This document shows, one piece after another, positions 36,044-46,962 of a DNA stretch of 64,000 nt. The notes under the pieces are model-generated. The model did not search any database, was not told the origin of the DNA, and was given only the letters and a program-made list of their open reading frames with translations. A program made the translations under genes and the position numbers. The DNA is from Nitrospinaceae bacterium (GTDB lineage Bacteria; Nitrospinota; Nitrospinia; Nitrospinales; VA-1). How positions within the stretch are numbered: the stretch's first letter is position 1; each line of letters opens with the position of its first letter. The stretch covers positions 1 through 64,000 of the forward strand of contig JAJDAZ010000012.1 of assembly GCA_029261595.1 (NCBI GenBank). The letters are read 5' to 3'.

Positions 36044-37597
36044 TCATTCCCACTCAATGGTGCTGGGGGGTTTGGAGCTGATGTCGTAGACCACGCGGTT
36101 GACACCTTGCACTTCGTTGATGATACGGTTGGACAGTGTGCCCAAAAGGTCGTAAGGAAGTTGTACCCAGTCGGCGGTCATGCCGTCACTGCTGTTCACG
36201 GCGCGGATGGCGACGACGTTTTCGTAGGTCCGGGAGTCCCCCATCACGCCGACCGTTTTGATGGGCAGAAGCACCGCGAACGATTGCCAGATCTTGTTAT
36301 ACAATCCCGCCCGTTTAATTTCTTCGAGGATGATCTTGTCCGCCGCCTGTAATAGGGTCAGTCTTTCCGCAGTGACTTCGCCCAATATGCGGATGGCCAG
36401 CCCCGGCCCTGGAAATGGCTGTCTGCCGATGATCTCTTCCGGCATACCCAGCTCCCGTCCCATGACTCGGACTTCGTCCTTGAACAGTTCGCGCAGAGGT
36501 TCTAAAAGTTTGAGGTCCATTTTTTCCGGCAGGCCGCCGACGTTGTGGTGGGTCTTGATGACCGCCGAGGGGCCTTTGAAGGAAACCGATTCGATCACAT
36601 CCGGATACAGCGTGCCCTGAGCGAGATACTTGAAATCCCCCAGCCGTTTGGCTTCCCGTTCGAACACTTCGATGAACACGTTGCCGATGATCTTGCGTTT
36701 TTTTTCGGGATCGGTCACATCTTTCAAGCGCGTTAAAAATTCTTCGGCGGCATCGACGACGAGAAGGTTGATGTGGAAATTATCACGAAATGTTTTTTCC
36801 ACCTTGTCCCGTTCGCCCAAACGCAGAAGACCGTTGTCGACAAAAATACAGGTCAGCTTGTCGCCGATGGCCTTGTTCACCAGGATGGCCACCACCGAGG
36901 AATCGACCCCGCCGCTCAAACCGCACAGAACTTTGGCCCTGCCGACTTTCTTTTTAATATCATTGATAGTGAATTCCGCCAGCGAGCCTATTTTCCAGTT
37001 GCGCTCACAGGAGCAAATATCGAATAAAAAGTTCTGTAGGATTTTTTTCCCATCGGTGGTGTGCACCACTTCGGGATGAAACTGCAGGCCGTAAATTTTG
37101 TCGATGGGATTTTCGATCGCCGCGATGGGGGAATTGGCCGTGAAAGCGGAGGCGGTGAAGCCTGCGGGCAGTTTGGAAATTTTGTCGCCGTGACTCATCC
37201 ACACCTGGGCCTTGTTGTTCAAGCCGGTGAACAAATGCGAATATTCGCGGATCATCAATTCGGCCCGTCCGAATTCCCGGTGAGCCGATGGGTTCACGGT
37301 CCCACCCAAGGTGTGGGTGATCAACTGCATGCCATAGCACACGCCCAGGATGGGGATTCCCGCCTTGAAAAGCTCGCGGTCGCAAAGCGGCGCATCGGTT
37401 GCCAGTACGCTGGCCGGTCCGCCGGACAGGATGATTCCTTTGGGTTTGAAGTCGAGGATTTCCTTGAGCGACCAGGTGCAGGGGTGGATTTCACAAAAGA
37501 CCTGGCATTCGCGCACCTGCCGGGCGATGTTCTGGGTGTACTGGGAACCGTAATCCAGAATGAGGATTTTCTGTTCGTGCAAAATGTCGGTTGTCAT
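36044..37597 (-). CDS. guaA: GMP synthase (glutamine-hydrolysing)
   Basis: The 517-residue enzyme converts XMP to GMP. The N-terminal amidotransferase has the nucleophile Cys in LGVCYGMQL and the His/Glu pair in FHPEV. The ATP-pyrophosphatase loop is [11 protein letters not shown], and the C-terminal dimerisation domain ends in the conserved [10 protein letters not shown]. It is full length. It follows guaB by 70 bases on the same strand. Confidence 0.97.
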   Translation of the reverse strand: MTTDILHEQKILILDYGSQYTQNIARQVRECQVFCEIHPCTWSLKEILDFKPKGIILSGGPASVLATDAPLCDRELFKAGIPILGVCYGMQLITHTLGGTVNPSAHREFGRAELMIREYSHLFTGLNNKAQVWMSHGDKISKLPAGFTASAFTANSPIAAIENPIDKIYGLQFHPEVVHTTDGKKILQNFLFDICSCERNWKIGSLAEFTINDIKKKVGRAKVLCGLSGGVDSSVVAILVNKAIGDKLTCIFVDNGLLRLGERDKVEKTFRDNFHINLLVVDAAEEFLTRLKDVTDPEKKRKIIGNVFIEVFEREAKRLGDFKYLAQGTLYPDVIESVSFKGPSAVIKTHHNVGGLPEKMDLKLLEPLRELFKDEVRVMGRELGMPEEIIGRQPFPGPGLAIRILGEVTAERLTLLQAADKIILEEIKRAGLYNKIWQSFAVLLPIKTVGVMGDSRTYENVVAIRAVNSSDGMTADWVQLPYDLLGTLSNRIINEVQGVNRVVYDISSKPPSTIEWE

Positions 37598-37667
37598 CTT
37601 TTGGGAGTGTCTGAGGGGGTGAACGATATTTTAAAACCGGGGCCAGATCCTTAATCGGCCGGGGTGA

Positions 37668-39134
<1,467 letters not shown>

Positions 39135-39227
39135 GTTGGTTTTTATCGTTGGTATTGGAATAATTGGACAATATATCACGTCCCAAAATTGAAGGGCAAA
39201 ATCTTTTTGACAGGATCAACAGGATGG

Positions 39228-39422
39228 AACCCTTTCTCACGCAAAGCCGCCAAGATCGCAAAGAAAAAAATGGTTGGAACCCCCGATGAACACAGATAAT
39301 AAAACCCCTCATCCCACCCTCCTCCGGGGAGGAGGGTGGGATGAGGGGTTTTATTGATATTCTTCATCTGTGTTCATCGGGGGTTCCTTTGCGATCTTGG
39401 CGGCTTTGCGTGAGAAAGGGTT
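39228..39422. repeat. Nested inverted repeat with a perfect 58-nt palindrome
   Basis: Outer arms 39228-39263 and 39388-39422 are reverse complements (about 36 bases, with GCAAAGCCGCCAAGATCGC). Next inside, 39276-39297 and 39366-39387 are reverse complements (22 bases, with GATGAACACAGAT). The left side has an extra 12-base segment between the two arm blocks. The centre, 39298-39355, is a perfect 28-pair hairpin with a two-base loop (arms with CCCCTCATCCCACCCTCC). It lies between the divergent guaB and transglutaminase genes and codes for nothing evident. It fills most of a 400-base gap. Confidence 0.9.
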
Positions 39423-39581
39423 TTTGGTTTCTCCGTGCCCTCGGCGGTGAAAAGGGTTTTGGTTTCTCCTGTCCAATAACCGCTCATCAAAGAAACGGTT
39501 TATCAATCCCTTTCATTTTTGCCGCGTCCCGTGGGTAATTTGCAGGTCCTTATTTTTCAATCCTGTGCTACGCTAATAGAC

Positions 39582-41054
39582 ATGAAAATCACACAAAAAA
39601 TACTTCAGCTCACTTTTATTTTGGCTCTTTGCCTGATTTGGCCTCTTTCTACTTTCGCCAAAGAAACGCCCGCGACCCCGTTTAAACTTGGCGAAACGAC
39701 TGAGTGGATGGGAACCTATTACAAGGGCAAGAAACTGGGATTCAGCTTCGCCAAAATGAACGTCACCGAAAAAGCCGTCACCGTCGATTCTAAAGTTTTC
39801 TTCCGCTTGAAAAGCGGCGGCGTCAACCAATCCACGACATTTAATCAGATGACTTATCTGACCCCGGACCTGCGCTTGAAAGAGTTTTCACTGGTGCAGG
39901 AAATAATGGGGCAGAGGCAGAAGGTGGACGGTCATATAGAAAACCAGAAACTGGTCTACCGGGTGGTCGGGCTGGGATTCGATAAAACCAAATCCCTGGA
40001 TTTTCCTCCGCACGTCGCCCCGTCCTCTACTTTTTTGCTGAACATCGTGCGCGACGGATTGCGGGTCGGGAAGAAAGGCAAGTTCCCCATTTTCATGGAA
40101 GCGTTCCAGATGCTGGTGGATATGGAATACAAAATCCTGCGCAAAGAACCGTTCACGTACGCGGGCGAAATAGTCGAGACGTTCGTGATCTATCATCAGG
40201 TGGCGGGCATGGAATCGACCCTGTGGGTGACGGCAGGTGGCTCGGTGATGAAGGAGATGACGTCTCAGGGGTTTGAATCGCGCAAGGAGACGGAAGCGGT
40301 CGCTCGTGACCTGGGTGGCGAGGTGATGTCGGTGAGTAACCTGATCACGTTCAGTCTGGTGAAACCCGGCAAGGATATTTCCAGTCCTGGAAAAAAGCGG
40401 CAGATGAAAATGCAATTGTCGAAGATCCGCTCTCCTGATTTGATCCCCGAGGACCATCGGCAGAAAGTTTTGCAGTCGAAAAAATCAGCCGACGGGACCT
40501 ACTCTTCTGTTCTGCTGGTGAACTCCGAGCCAAAGCAGGTGGCCCGGTCGGTGGCGCGACCCGTGTCCGGGTTTGCCAAGTCCGAGTTTCTAGAGGACTC
40601 AGCCGAGGTGCAATCCAAACATCCCCTGATACGCACTCTATCGAAGGAACTGGTGGGCGGCACCAAAGACGCCTGGAAAGCCGCACAGGAAATTAACCTG
40701 TGGGTGTACAGCAACCTGGAAAAAGAGCTGGTCGATAGCGTGAGTGCCCTCAATGCGTTGAGGACGCGCAAGGGCGAGTGCCAGTCCCACACCTATCTGT
40801 TCACCGCATTGGCGAGGTCGGCGGGAATCCCCACGAAGATCGTGAATGGCCTGGTTTATTCGCCTCAGTTCAAAGGGTTCCTGTACCACGCCTGGCCGGA
40901 AGTTTATGTCGGCGAGTGGCGGGCGCTCGACCCCACGTTTGGACAGGACACCGTGGACGCCACGCATATCAAGCTTTCCGAAGGGGAAAAAGACAGCCAG
41001 CTCAAGCTGATGGAGTTCGTCGGCAAGGTCCAGATCGAGTTGATTGAAAACTAA
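39582..41054 (+). CDS. Secreted transglutaminase-like protein
   Basis: The 490-residue protein starts at MKITQKILQ with a signal peptide ending near residue 28 (PLSTFAKE). A beta-rich N-terminal part leads to a transglutaminase-like core (about 350-480). The catalytic triad is visible: Cys in RKGECQSHTYL, His in LYHAWPEVYV, Asp in RALDPTFGQ. Such proteins act as proteases or cross-linking enzymes; the target is unknown. The location is periplasmic. The frame is open further 5' without a ribosome site. Confidence 0.85.
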   Translation: MKITQKILQLTFILALCLIWPLSTFAKETPATPFKLGETTEWMGTYYKGKKLGFSFAKMNVTEKAVTVDSKVFFRLKSGGVNQSTTFNQMTYLTPDLRLKEFSLVQEIMGQRQKVDGHIENQKLVYRVVGLGFDKTKSLDFPPHVAPSSTFLLNIVRDGLRVGKKGKFPIFMEAFQMLVDMEYKILRKEPFTYAGEIVETFVIYHQVAGMESTLWVTAGGSVMKEMTSQGFESRKETEAVARDLGGEVMSVSNLITFSLVKPGKDISSPGKKRQMKMQLSKIRSPDLIPEDHRQKVLQSKKSADGTYSSVLLVNSEPKQVARSVARPVSGFAKSEFLEDSAEVQSKHPLIRTLSKELVGGTKDAWKAAQEINLWVYSNLEKELVDSVSALNALRTRKGECQSHTYLFTALARSAGIPTKIVNGLVYSPQFKGFLYHAWPEVYVGEWRALDPTFGQDTVDATHIKLSEGEKDSQLKLMEFVGKVQIELIEN

Positions 41055-41246
41055 CGCTTTAAAATTCCCCTTTTCCTCCTCGTATTATCTTCCCATGGGT
41101 GAGTTAGAAATAATATTGGCCGAAGGATTTCTTTATTTTAAATTTTCGCTTTACTTTCGCCCATCTGTTGGAATATTATTATTTCATCCAAACCCCTTTA
41201 GATATTGGAGTTCCGAAAAGGCTTGAAAATTTGTGCAAGAATTTAA

Positions 41247-41302
41247 TTGACCCACCACAATATGTTGTATATAGTTTTACTTGTTGCTACTAGATAGAGT
41301 AG
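41247..41302 (+). promoter_or_regulatory. nrdJ promoter with two NrdR-type boxes
   Basis: A good sigma-70 promoter is present: TTGACC (41247-41252), 17-base spacer, TATAGT (41270-41275). Box 1 (CCACAATATGTTGTAT, 41255-41270) fills the spacer and agrees with the NrdR consensus at about 12 of 16 positions. Box 2 (CTACTAGATAGAGTAG, 41287-41302) is centred 32 bases further, the three-turn spacing known for NrdR pairs. The next gene is a ribonucleotide reductase. The rest of the 407-base gap (41055-41461) is AT-rich with no gene. Confidence 0.75.
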
Positions 41303-41461
41303 TTTGTGCTTAGAAAACAAACACCTATAGAGATTGCCGATTCCCTTCGATTAGGAAGCGTGCGGGCCTTTCTTTTTCCCTCGTTGGTCATACATTGTAA
41401 GAGACCCATAATTCCTTAAGCGATAAATACCCATCTGTTTTTAATTTTGGAGAGCCCTTTT

Positions 41462-44400
41462 ATGCGAATCAGCCGTGTTTTTTCACAAGATAACAAGGAC
41501 CCATACCACGGGATCGAGTTCGTCGAAAGGGTTTCCAGAATCAACAACGCCGACGGGTCGGTGGTCTCCGAGATCAAGCATGTGATGGTGCCGGATTTTT
41601 GGTCGCAGGTGGCGGTCGACATCATGGCGCAGAAATATTTTCGCAAAGCCGGAGTCCCGCCGTGGACCCGAAAGAAGTATGAAAGCGGAGTCCCGGAGTG
41701 GCTTTGTCCCTCGGAACCCGATACCGAAGCGCTGGCACAAATGGCGGAATCCGAGCCCATGACCAGGGAGACCGATTCGCGTCAGGTGTTTCATCGTCTG
41801 GCCGGTTGCTGGACCTATTGGGGCTGGAAAAATAAATGCTTTGAGAACGAAGAGGACGCTAAAAGTTATTACGATGAAATGCGCTTCATGCTGGCCCGTC
41901 AATATGCCGCGCCGAATTCTCCGCAATGGTTCAATACCGGACTGCACTGGGCGTATGGTCTCGGCGGTCCCGCGCAGGGGCATTCATTTTTCAATCCTGA
42001 AACGGGTCAGTTGGAGAAATCCAAAAACGCTTATGAGCATCCGCAACCGCACGCGTGTTTTATCCTTTCCGTAAAGGACGACCTGGTCGGCGACGGCGGC
42101 ATCATGGACCTGTGGCGGCAGGAAGCGCGTTTGTTCAAATACGGGTCGGGAACGGGAAGTAATTTCTCCCACCTGCGCGGTTCCGGCGAACCCTTGTCCG
42201 GCGGGGGAAAATCTTCCGGCCTGATGAGTTTCCTCAAGATCGGCGACCGCGCCGCAGGGGCCATCAAGTCAGGCGGCACCACGAGGCGGGCGGCCAAGAT
42301 GGTCACCCTCGACATAGATCATCCCGACATCGAGGAGTTTATTGGATGGAAAGTCCGCGAAGAAGGCAAGGTCGCGGCATTGGCCACCGGCAGCCGCATC
42401 TCCCGGCGGATGCTGAAAAAAGTTCTTAAGGCCTGCTGGGATTCAGAGGATGACGAAACCCGTTTTGATATCAAAAAGAACAAGGGTTTGAAACTCGCCG
42501 TCTGGAAAGCGGTCGAGGCCTGCGTTCCCGAAAGTTATATTTTTCGCATCATTCAGCTGGCTCAGCAGGGAGTCCGCGACATCGAGTTCGAAGAATACGA
42601 TACCTGCTGGAACTCCGAAGGCTACACCACCGTTTCAGGGCAAAATTCCAACAACTCGGTCCGGTTGAATAACGAGTTCATGCGCGCCGTGGAGTGCGAC
42701 GGCGATTGGAACCTCCTCAACCGTACGGACGGCAGGGTCAGTAAAACCATGGAAGCGGCCGAACTTTGGGGGAAAATCAACGAAGCTTCCTGGGCCAGCG
42801 CGGACCCCGGACTGCAATTTGACACGACTATCAACGAATGGCACACCTGCCCGGAAGCCGATAGAATCCATGCCTCCAATCCCTGCTCGGAATACATGTT
42901 CCTCGACGACACCGCGTGCAACCTGGCGTCCATCAATTTGATCCGTTTTCACAACGAAGAAAACGGCCAGTTTGAAGTTGAAAACTACCGCCATGCCTGT
43001 CGCCTCTGGACCTTGACGCTGGAAATTTCCGTCATGATGGCGCAGTTTCCCAACGAGAACATTGCCTTGAAGAGTTATGAGTATCGCACCCTTGGATTGG
43101 GATACGCCAATTTGGGCGCTCTGCTCATGGTGTTGGGCATTCCCTACGATTCCGAAAAGGGCAGGGCTATCGCCGGCGCTATTTCAGCGTTGACCACTGG
43201 GGCGGCCTATGCCATGTCCGCCGAAATGGCCCATGAACTGGGAACGTTTAAGGAATACAAAAATAACAAGAAACACATGTTGCGCGTCCTGCGCAATCAT
43301 CGCCGGGCCATCGAGGATGCAGAGGTTCACGAGTACGAGGGGCTGACGATTTATCCGCGCGGCGTTTCCACCGAATTTTGCCCGGCGTATCTTCAAAACG
43401 CGGCGGCGAAGGAGTGGGCGGACGCTCTGGAACTTGGGCAACGTTATGGTTTTCGCAACGCGCAGACCACCTGCATCGCGCCTACGGGCACGATTGGTTT
43501 GCTGATGGATTGCGACACCACCGGTATCGAGCCGGACTATGCCCTGGTCAAATACAAAAAACTGGCGGGCGGCGGGTATTTCAAGATCATCAATCAGTCC
43601 GTACCCATCGCCTTGAAACGCCTGGGATACAGCCGGGAGGAAACTGAGGCCATCGTCAACTATTGCGTTGGGACGGCCCGACTGGAAACGGCGCCCCACA
43701 TAAATCGTGACAGCCTCAAGGGAAAAGGTTTTTCCGTTGACGTTCTGGACAAGGTCCAGGCCGAATTGCCCAAGGTGTTCGATATCACGTTTGCCTTCAA
43801 TAAATATGTTCTGGGCGAAGATTTTTGTAAGAACGCTCTGAAATTAACGGACGAACAATTAGACTCCTTCGAGTTCAACCTGCTCGAACATCTGGGATTC
43901 GGCAAAGAAGAAATCCGCCTGGCCAACGACGCGATTTGCGGGACCATGACCATTGAAAACGCGCCGCACCTGAAAGAAGAACATTATCCGATTTTCGACT
44001 GCGCCAACAAGTGCGGTAAATACGGCGAACGCTATATCCGGCCCGAAGCCCATATCCGCATGATGGCGGCGGCTCAGCCGTTTTTGTCGGGCGCCATTTC
44101 CAAGACCATCAATATGCCCAACCACGCCACCATCAAGGACGTGGAAAAAGCCCATATGTTGAGTTGGAAATTGATGCTGAAGGGAACCGCCATCTACCGC
44201 GACGGCTCTAAATTGAGTCAGCCACTGAACAGCATGGCGAGCGAAGATTTCAGCCACTTGAAGATGGAGCTTGCGGAAGAAAAAGAACCTTTAAAAATTG
44301 CTGAAAAAATCGTTCAGGTGATTCGCGAACATAAACGCAAACCCCTGCCGCATCGAAGGAAGGGATACACCCAGAAGGCGTCCATCGGCGGCCATAAAGT

Positions 44401-45073
44401 CTATCTACGCACCGGCGAATACAAGGAAGGCGATCTGGGAGAAATCTTCATCGACATGCACAAAGAAGGCGCGGCCTTCCGCAGTCTGATGAACTGCTTT
44501 GCCATTTCCATTTCTCTCGGCCTGCAACACGGCGTGCCGCTCGAGGAATTTGTGGACGCGTTTGTGTTCACCCGGTTCGAGCCCAACGGCATTGTTTCGG
44601 GGAACGACAGGATCACCATGGCGACTTCCACCATCGATTATATTTTCAGGGATTTGGCGATCAACTATCTGGACCGGACCGATCTGGCGCAAGTGACTCC
44701 GGACGATCTGCGCGGCGACGCCATTGGAAAAACCAAAGAGGATAGTACTGAAAATGGAGACGCACCGAAGCCTCCCGCAGGCCATGAGTCGAATGGCCAG
44801 TCGGGAAACTCGAATATTGCCGGTAACGGCAATGGACATGCGTTGTCCGGAGCGGTCTCCCATGCGACAGGTAATGGAAGTCTGGTCAGTGACCAACCGG
44901 TGTTGATGGGAAATGGAACGCAGGCGACAGGAACCGCCGCGTCCACGGTTGCCATCGCCCGCATGAAAGGCTACGAAGGCGACCCTTGTAACGAATGCGG
45001 TCAATTGACCCTGGTGCGCAACGGAACCTGCTTGAAGTGCCTGACCTGCGGCGCGACTTCCGGTTGTTCGTAA
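41462..45073 (+). CDS. nrdJ: B12-dependent (class II) ribonucleotide reductase
   Basis: The 1203-residue enzyme reduces ribonucleotides using adenosylcobalamin. It has the family blocks NSNNSVRLN, the thiyl-radical Cys loop NPCSEYMF, and [19 protein letters not shown] glycine/asparagine-rich linker (about 1110-1165) joins a C-terminal tail with CNECG and CLKCLTCG, the zinc-ribbon/redox cysteines that recharge the active site. The ATG at 41462 has GGAG nine bases upstream; an earlier TTG is rejected. It is a single-gene unit with a NrdR-boxed promoter and a terminator. Confidence 0.95.
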   Translation: MRISRVFSQDNKDPYHGIEFVERVSRINNADGSVVSEIKHVMVPDFWSQVAVDIMAQKYFRKAGVPPWTRKKYESGVPEWLCPSEPDTEALAQMAESEPMTRETDSRQVFHRLAGCWTYWGWKNKCFENEEDAKSYYDEMRFMLARQYAAPNSPQWFNTGLHWAYGLGGPAQGHSFFNPETGQLEKSKNAYEHPQPHACFILSVKDDLVGDGGIMDLWRQEARLFKYGSGTGSNFSHLRGSGEPLSGGGKSSGLMSFLKIGDRAAGAIKSGGTTRRAAKMVTLDIDHPDIEEFIGWKVREEGKVAALATGSRISRRMLKKVLKACWDSEDDETRFDIKKNKGLKLAVWKAVEACVPESYIFRIIQLAQQGVRDIEFEEYDTCWNSEGYTTVSGQNSNNSVRLNNEFMRAVECDGDWNLLNRTDGRVSKTMEAAELWGKINEASWASADPGLQFDTTINEWHTCPEADRIHASNPCSEYMFLDDTACNLASINLIRFHNEENGQFEVENYRHACRLWTLTLEISVMMAQFPNENIALKSYEYRTLGLGYANLGALLMVLGIPYDSEKGRAIAGAISALTTGAAYAMSAEMAHELGTFKEYKNNKKHMLRVLRNHRRAIEDAEVHEYEGLTIYPRGVSTEFCPAYLQNAAAKEWADALELGQRYGFRNAQTTCIAPTGTIGLLMDCDTTGIEPDYALVKYKKLAGGGYFKIINQSVPIALKRLGYSREETEAIVNYCVGTARLETAPHINRDSLKGKGFSVDVLDKVQAELPKVFDITFAFNKYVLGEDFCKNALKLTDEQLDSFEFNLLEHLGFGKEEIRLANDAICGTMTIENAPHLKEEHYPIFDCANKCGKYGERYIRPEAHIRMMAAAQPFLSGAISKTINMPNHATIKDVEKAHMLSWKLMLKGTAIYRDGSKLSQPLNSMASEDFSHLKMELAEEKEPLKIAEKIVQVIREHKRKPLPHRRKGYTQKASIGGHKVYLRTGEYKEGDLGEIFIDMHKEGAAFRSLMNCFAISISLGLQHGVPLEEFVDAFVFTRFEPNGIVSGNDRITMATSTIDYIFRDLAINYLDRTDLAQVTPDDLRGDAIGKTKEDSTENGDAPKPPAGHESNGQSGNSNIAGNGNGHALSGAVSHATGNGSLVSDQPVLMGNGTQATGTAASTVAIARMKGYEGDPCNECGQLTLVRNGTCLKCLTCGATSGCS

Positions 45074-45081
45074 GGGTTTTC

Positions 45082-45166
45082 CAATCCTGATAAAGGATTG
45101 ATATTAAATAATAATAGGGGAGGGGGGAACGCCTTAAAAATGGGCGTTCTCCCTTTGTTTTTTTGT
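45082..45166 (+). terminator. Terminator of nrdJ (two hairpins, U-tract)
   Basis: A first stem CAATCCT-GATAA-AGGATTG (45082-45100) follows the stop. A second, stronger stem pairs GGGGAACGCC with GGCGTTCTCCC around the loop TTAAAAAT (about 45122-45153, one bulge) and is followed by TTTGTTTTTTTG. This is a standard Rho-independent terminator. Confidence 0.85.
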
Positions 45167-45193
45167 GCTAGGAAAAAAAGAAAGCTATTAGAT

Positions 45194-45224
45194 TTGTTAA
45201 ATGTATAAACACAATATATAGCGG
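45194..45224 (+). promoter_or_regulatory. Candidate promoter with a single NrdR-like box
   Basis: TTGTTA (45194-45199), 17 bases, TATAGC (45217-45222) could be a weak promoter for the gene at 45324. Over its -10 lies ACACAATATATAGCGG (45209-45224), which agrees with the NrdR consensus at about 14 of 16 positions. A convincing partner box at 31-32 bases was not found, so this is less certain than the nrdJ site. Confidence 0.4.
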
Positions 45225-45323
45225 TGTGTATAGCGCCATATCACAATTGAAGCCATGTTGTACTTTCTGCTAATTTTTGTTATATTGTTTAGAGGAACTA
45301 TAACATCTTCGAGGGCAAACTAA

Positions 45324-45770
45324 ATGAAAACGGAACGGCTTAAGGCTGCTGTCCATGAGTTGGAAGAATTAAAACGTGAACAGGAAGACGATCTTAAAAA
45401 AACCGAAAGATTGATTTCCGAATTAAAACAATTGGCGGGTATTCCAGATGTTGAAGCAGTGCCTGTTAACTCTGCTTCCCTTTTAAGTGCATTAGGGCTG
45501 GGGAGAAAAGAAACTTACGTTGAAATAGCTTTGAGATTGCTTAGGCAAGCCGGGCGTCCTTTACATGTTAATGAAATTGTAGCAGAAATTGAGAGAGAGA
45601 AAGGACTTTCCAAAGGCTCTATTACTAGGGCTTCAGTACAAACAAGCCTAGGTCGCTATATGGAAAAAACTGGAAAAATATTTAAACCACAACCGGCAAA
45701 ATTCCAATTGCGAGAAAAGGAGCAAAATAAAAATGCTCCGCAAGATGTCTCTCGCGGAGCAAATTCATAA
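45324..45770 (+). CDS. Coiled-coil plus HARE-like winged-helix protein
   Basis: The 148-residue protein has an N-terminal coiled coil (residues 1-40, many Glu/Lys) and a winged-helix domain (about 64-135): TYVEIALRLLRQAGRPLHVN, EIVAEIEREKG, then SVQTSLGRYMEKTGKIFK. This resembles HARE-HTH winged helices that link DNA-modifying or transcription proteins to DNA. It probably binds DNA as a dimer through the coil. It stands alone after nrdJ, behind a possible NrdR-like box, with two tRNA genes just after it. Confidence 0.7.
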   Translation: MKTERLKAAVHELEELKREQEDDLKKTERLISELKQLAGIPDVEAVPVNSASLLSALGLGRKETYVEIALRLLRQAGRPLHVNEIVAEIEREKGLSKGSITRASVQTSLGRYMEKTGKIFKPQPAKFQLREKEQNKNAPQDVSRGANS

Positions 45771-45776
45771 TCTGGT

Positions 45777-45849
45777 GTCCCCGTAGCTAAATGGCTAAGG
45801 CACTTTCTTTGCACGGAAGGTATTCCCGGTTCAATTCCGGGCGGGGACT
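45777..45849 (+). tRNA. tRNA with Cys-type body but UGC anticodon loop
   Basis: A complete 73-nt cloverleaf folds: acceptor GTCCCCG/CGGGGAC, D arm 45786-45801, anticodon stem CTTTC/GGAAG, T arm CCCGG/CCGGG. The body (TAGC..A.TGG.TAAGGCA, U73, and Cys-Leu gene order) resembles bacterial tRNA-Cys. The 7-nt loop TTTGCAC puts UGC (Ala codon GCA) at 34-36, with A37. The Ala-defining G3-U70 pair is absent (C3-G70). An alternative pairing gives an 8-nt loop with GCA (Cys). CCA is not encoded. Identity is therefore uncertain. Confidence 0.75.
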
Positions 45850-45866
45850 CTCCAAACTAAAACAAT

Positions 45867-45950
45867 GCGGGTGTGGTGGAATTGGTAAACACAGTGGTCT
45901 TTAAAACCACCGGCTCCTAGGCCTTGTGGGTTCGAGTCCCACCGCCCGCA
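45867..45950 (+). tRNA. tRNA-Leu-type gene with UUA (ochre) anticodon
   Basis: The 84-nt gene has a Leu/Ser-class long variable arm, A73 and a body like bacterial tRNA-Leu (GCGGGTG TGGTGGAATTGGTA). The anticodon stem GTGGT/ACCAC pairs perfectly around a 7-nt loop CTTTAAA, which places UUA at 34-36 (45901-45903) with U33 and A37. UUA pairs with the stop codon UAA. Ordinary tRNA-Leu(UAA) has CTTAAAA here, so one substitution at position 35 explains the change. CCA is not encoded. It lies 17 bases after the previous tRNA. Confidence 0.8.
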
Positions 45951-46039
45951 CACACCACACTACCTTTAGCTTTTTGTTGGGTCAATTTAGCTTTTTAGTA
46001 CTTTTTGATACTTTTTGATACTTTTTCAATATTCGGGAA

Positions 46040-46954
46040 TTATTTTTCCCATGTCAGGGTCTTAACGCAACGGAAGCCGATGGTGGGATTTTTTATTTTT
46101 GGATCGACGATGTTCCTGAAGGCAATCCTGGCTTCGCGTTTGTCGCTCGTCCAGCCCCCGCCTTTGACGATCCTGAGCGGCGCTTTTTTTGATGGCTTGC
46201 CGGAAGTGTAAAAAGGATCGCTGACCCATTCCCAGACATTGCCCACCGTGTCCATCACCCCGTGGGCACTGGCTCCTTTAGGATAAGACCCGACCGGGGC
46301 GACCGCAAGAAACCCGTCTTCATCATCGCCCCAAAGGTTGGCTCTGTCGGGGGAAAACTCCTTGCCCCAGGGCCAGGGATTGTCAGCGTCGCCTCCTGCG
46401 GCGGTCACCCATTGTGCCTCCGTGGGCAAACGCTTGCCCGCCCAAAGGCAGTAACCGTGAGCGTTGAACCAGTCGATGCCCATCGCCGGACAATCGGGGC
46501 AGTCCTTGCCACCGGTGAACGGTTTTTCGTCATATTTCCCCTTAAAATTTTTGTATTGTGCGACGGTGATTTCCAACCGGTCCATGTAAAACGCGGGAAA
46601 TTTTCTGGAACGGGAAACCGGCTTTTCGGGTCGAATGATTCCGCGTGGAAGATTCAACACGCTCACGTGCGGTGCGCCCGATTGGACCAGGACCATGTGA
46701 GATCCGTCTTTCTCATTGACCATAGTTGGAAGCCGTATTTTTTGAGTTGGGGAATGCGAGGCGGGGGGCGGCAGTTTTTCTTGCTGTCTTTTAGGGAACG
46801 TCCGGGGCTTGACCCTTCTTTTTCGAGGTGAAACCGTCCTGGAATTTTTCTCAGGGGATTGCTTTTTTGACAACCCGGTTTTGAAATGGGGCTGACTGGA
46901 CACACAGCCCGCGGCCATCAAAAGGGCCAGACTGACTGCAAGGAAACCTCTCAA
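46040..46954 (-). CDS. FGE-sulfatase-domain lipoprotein
   Basis: The 304-residue protein has a lipoprotein signal (lipobox LLMAAGC), a Lys/Pro/Arg-rich spacer (about 25-75) and a formylglycine-generating-enzyme-like domain (about 80-300). The domain shows EITVAQYKNF, RLPTEAQWVTAA, GNVWEWVSDPF and GFRC at the end. The paired cysteines used by true FGE before the GFR block are missing (EARIAFRN), so it is probably not a sulfatase activator but a binding or structural relative. It is eight bases from a TPR lipoprotein gene, forming a pair. Confidence 0.85.
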   Translation of the reverse strand: MRGFLAVSLALLMAAGCVSSQPHFKTGLSKKQSPEKNSRTVSPRKRRVKPRTFPKRQQEKLPPPASHSPTQKIRLPTMVNEKDGSHMVLVQSGAPHVSVLNLPRGIIRPEKPVSRSRKFPAFYMDRLEITVAQYKNFKGKYDEKPFTGGKDCPDCPAMGIDWFNAHGYCLWAGKRLPTEAQWVTAAGGDADNPWPWGKEFSPDRANLWGDDEDGFLAVAPVGSYPKGASAHGVMDTVGNVWEWVSDPFYTSGKPSKKAPLRIVKGGGWTSDKREARIAFRNIVDPKIKNPTIGFRCVKTLTWEK

Positions 46955-46962
46955 CGTGTTTG

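Noticed and set aside
37061..37654. A 197-residue frame opposite guaA.
   Set aside because: It is a shadow of guaA and encodes no known domain.
41054..41110. Readthrough of the transglutaminase TAA.
   Set aside because: The open frame is short and does not extend the domain.
41055..41461. A cobalamin riboswitch was considered for the nrdJ leader.
   Set aside because: The leader after the promoter is about 180 bases and no B12-box core (such as GCCACTG) was found.
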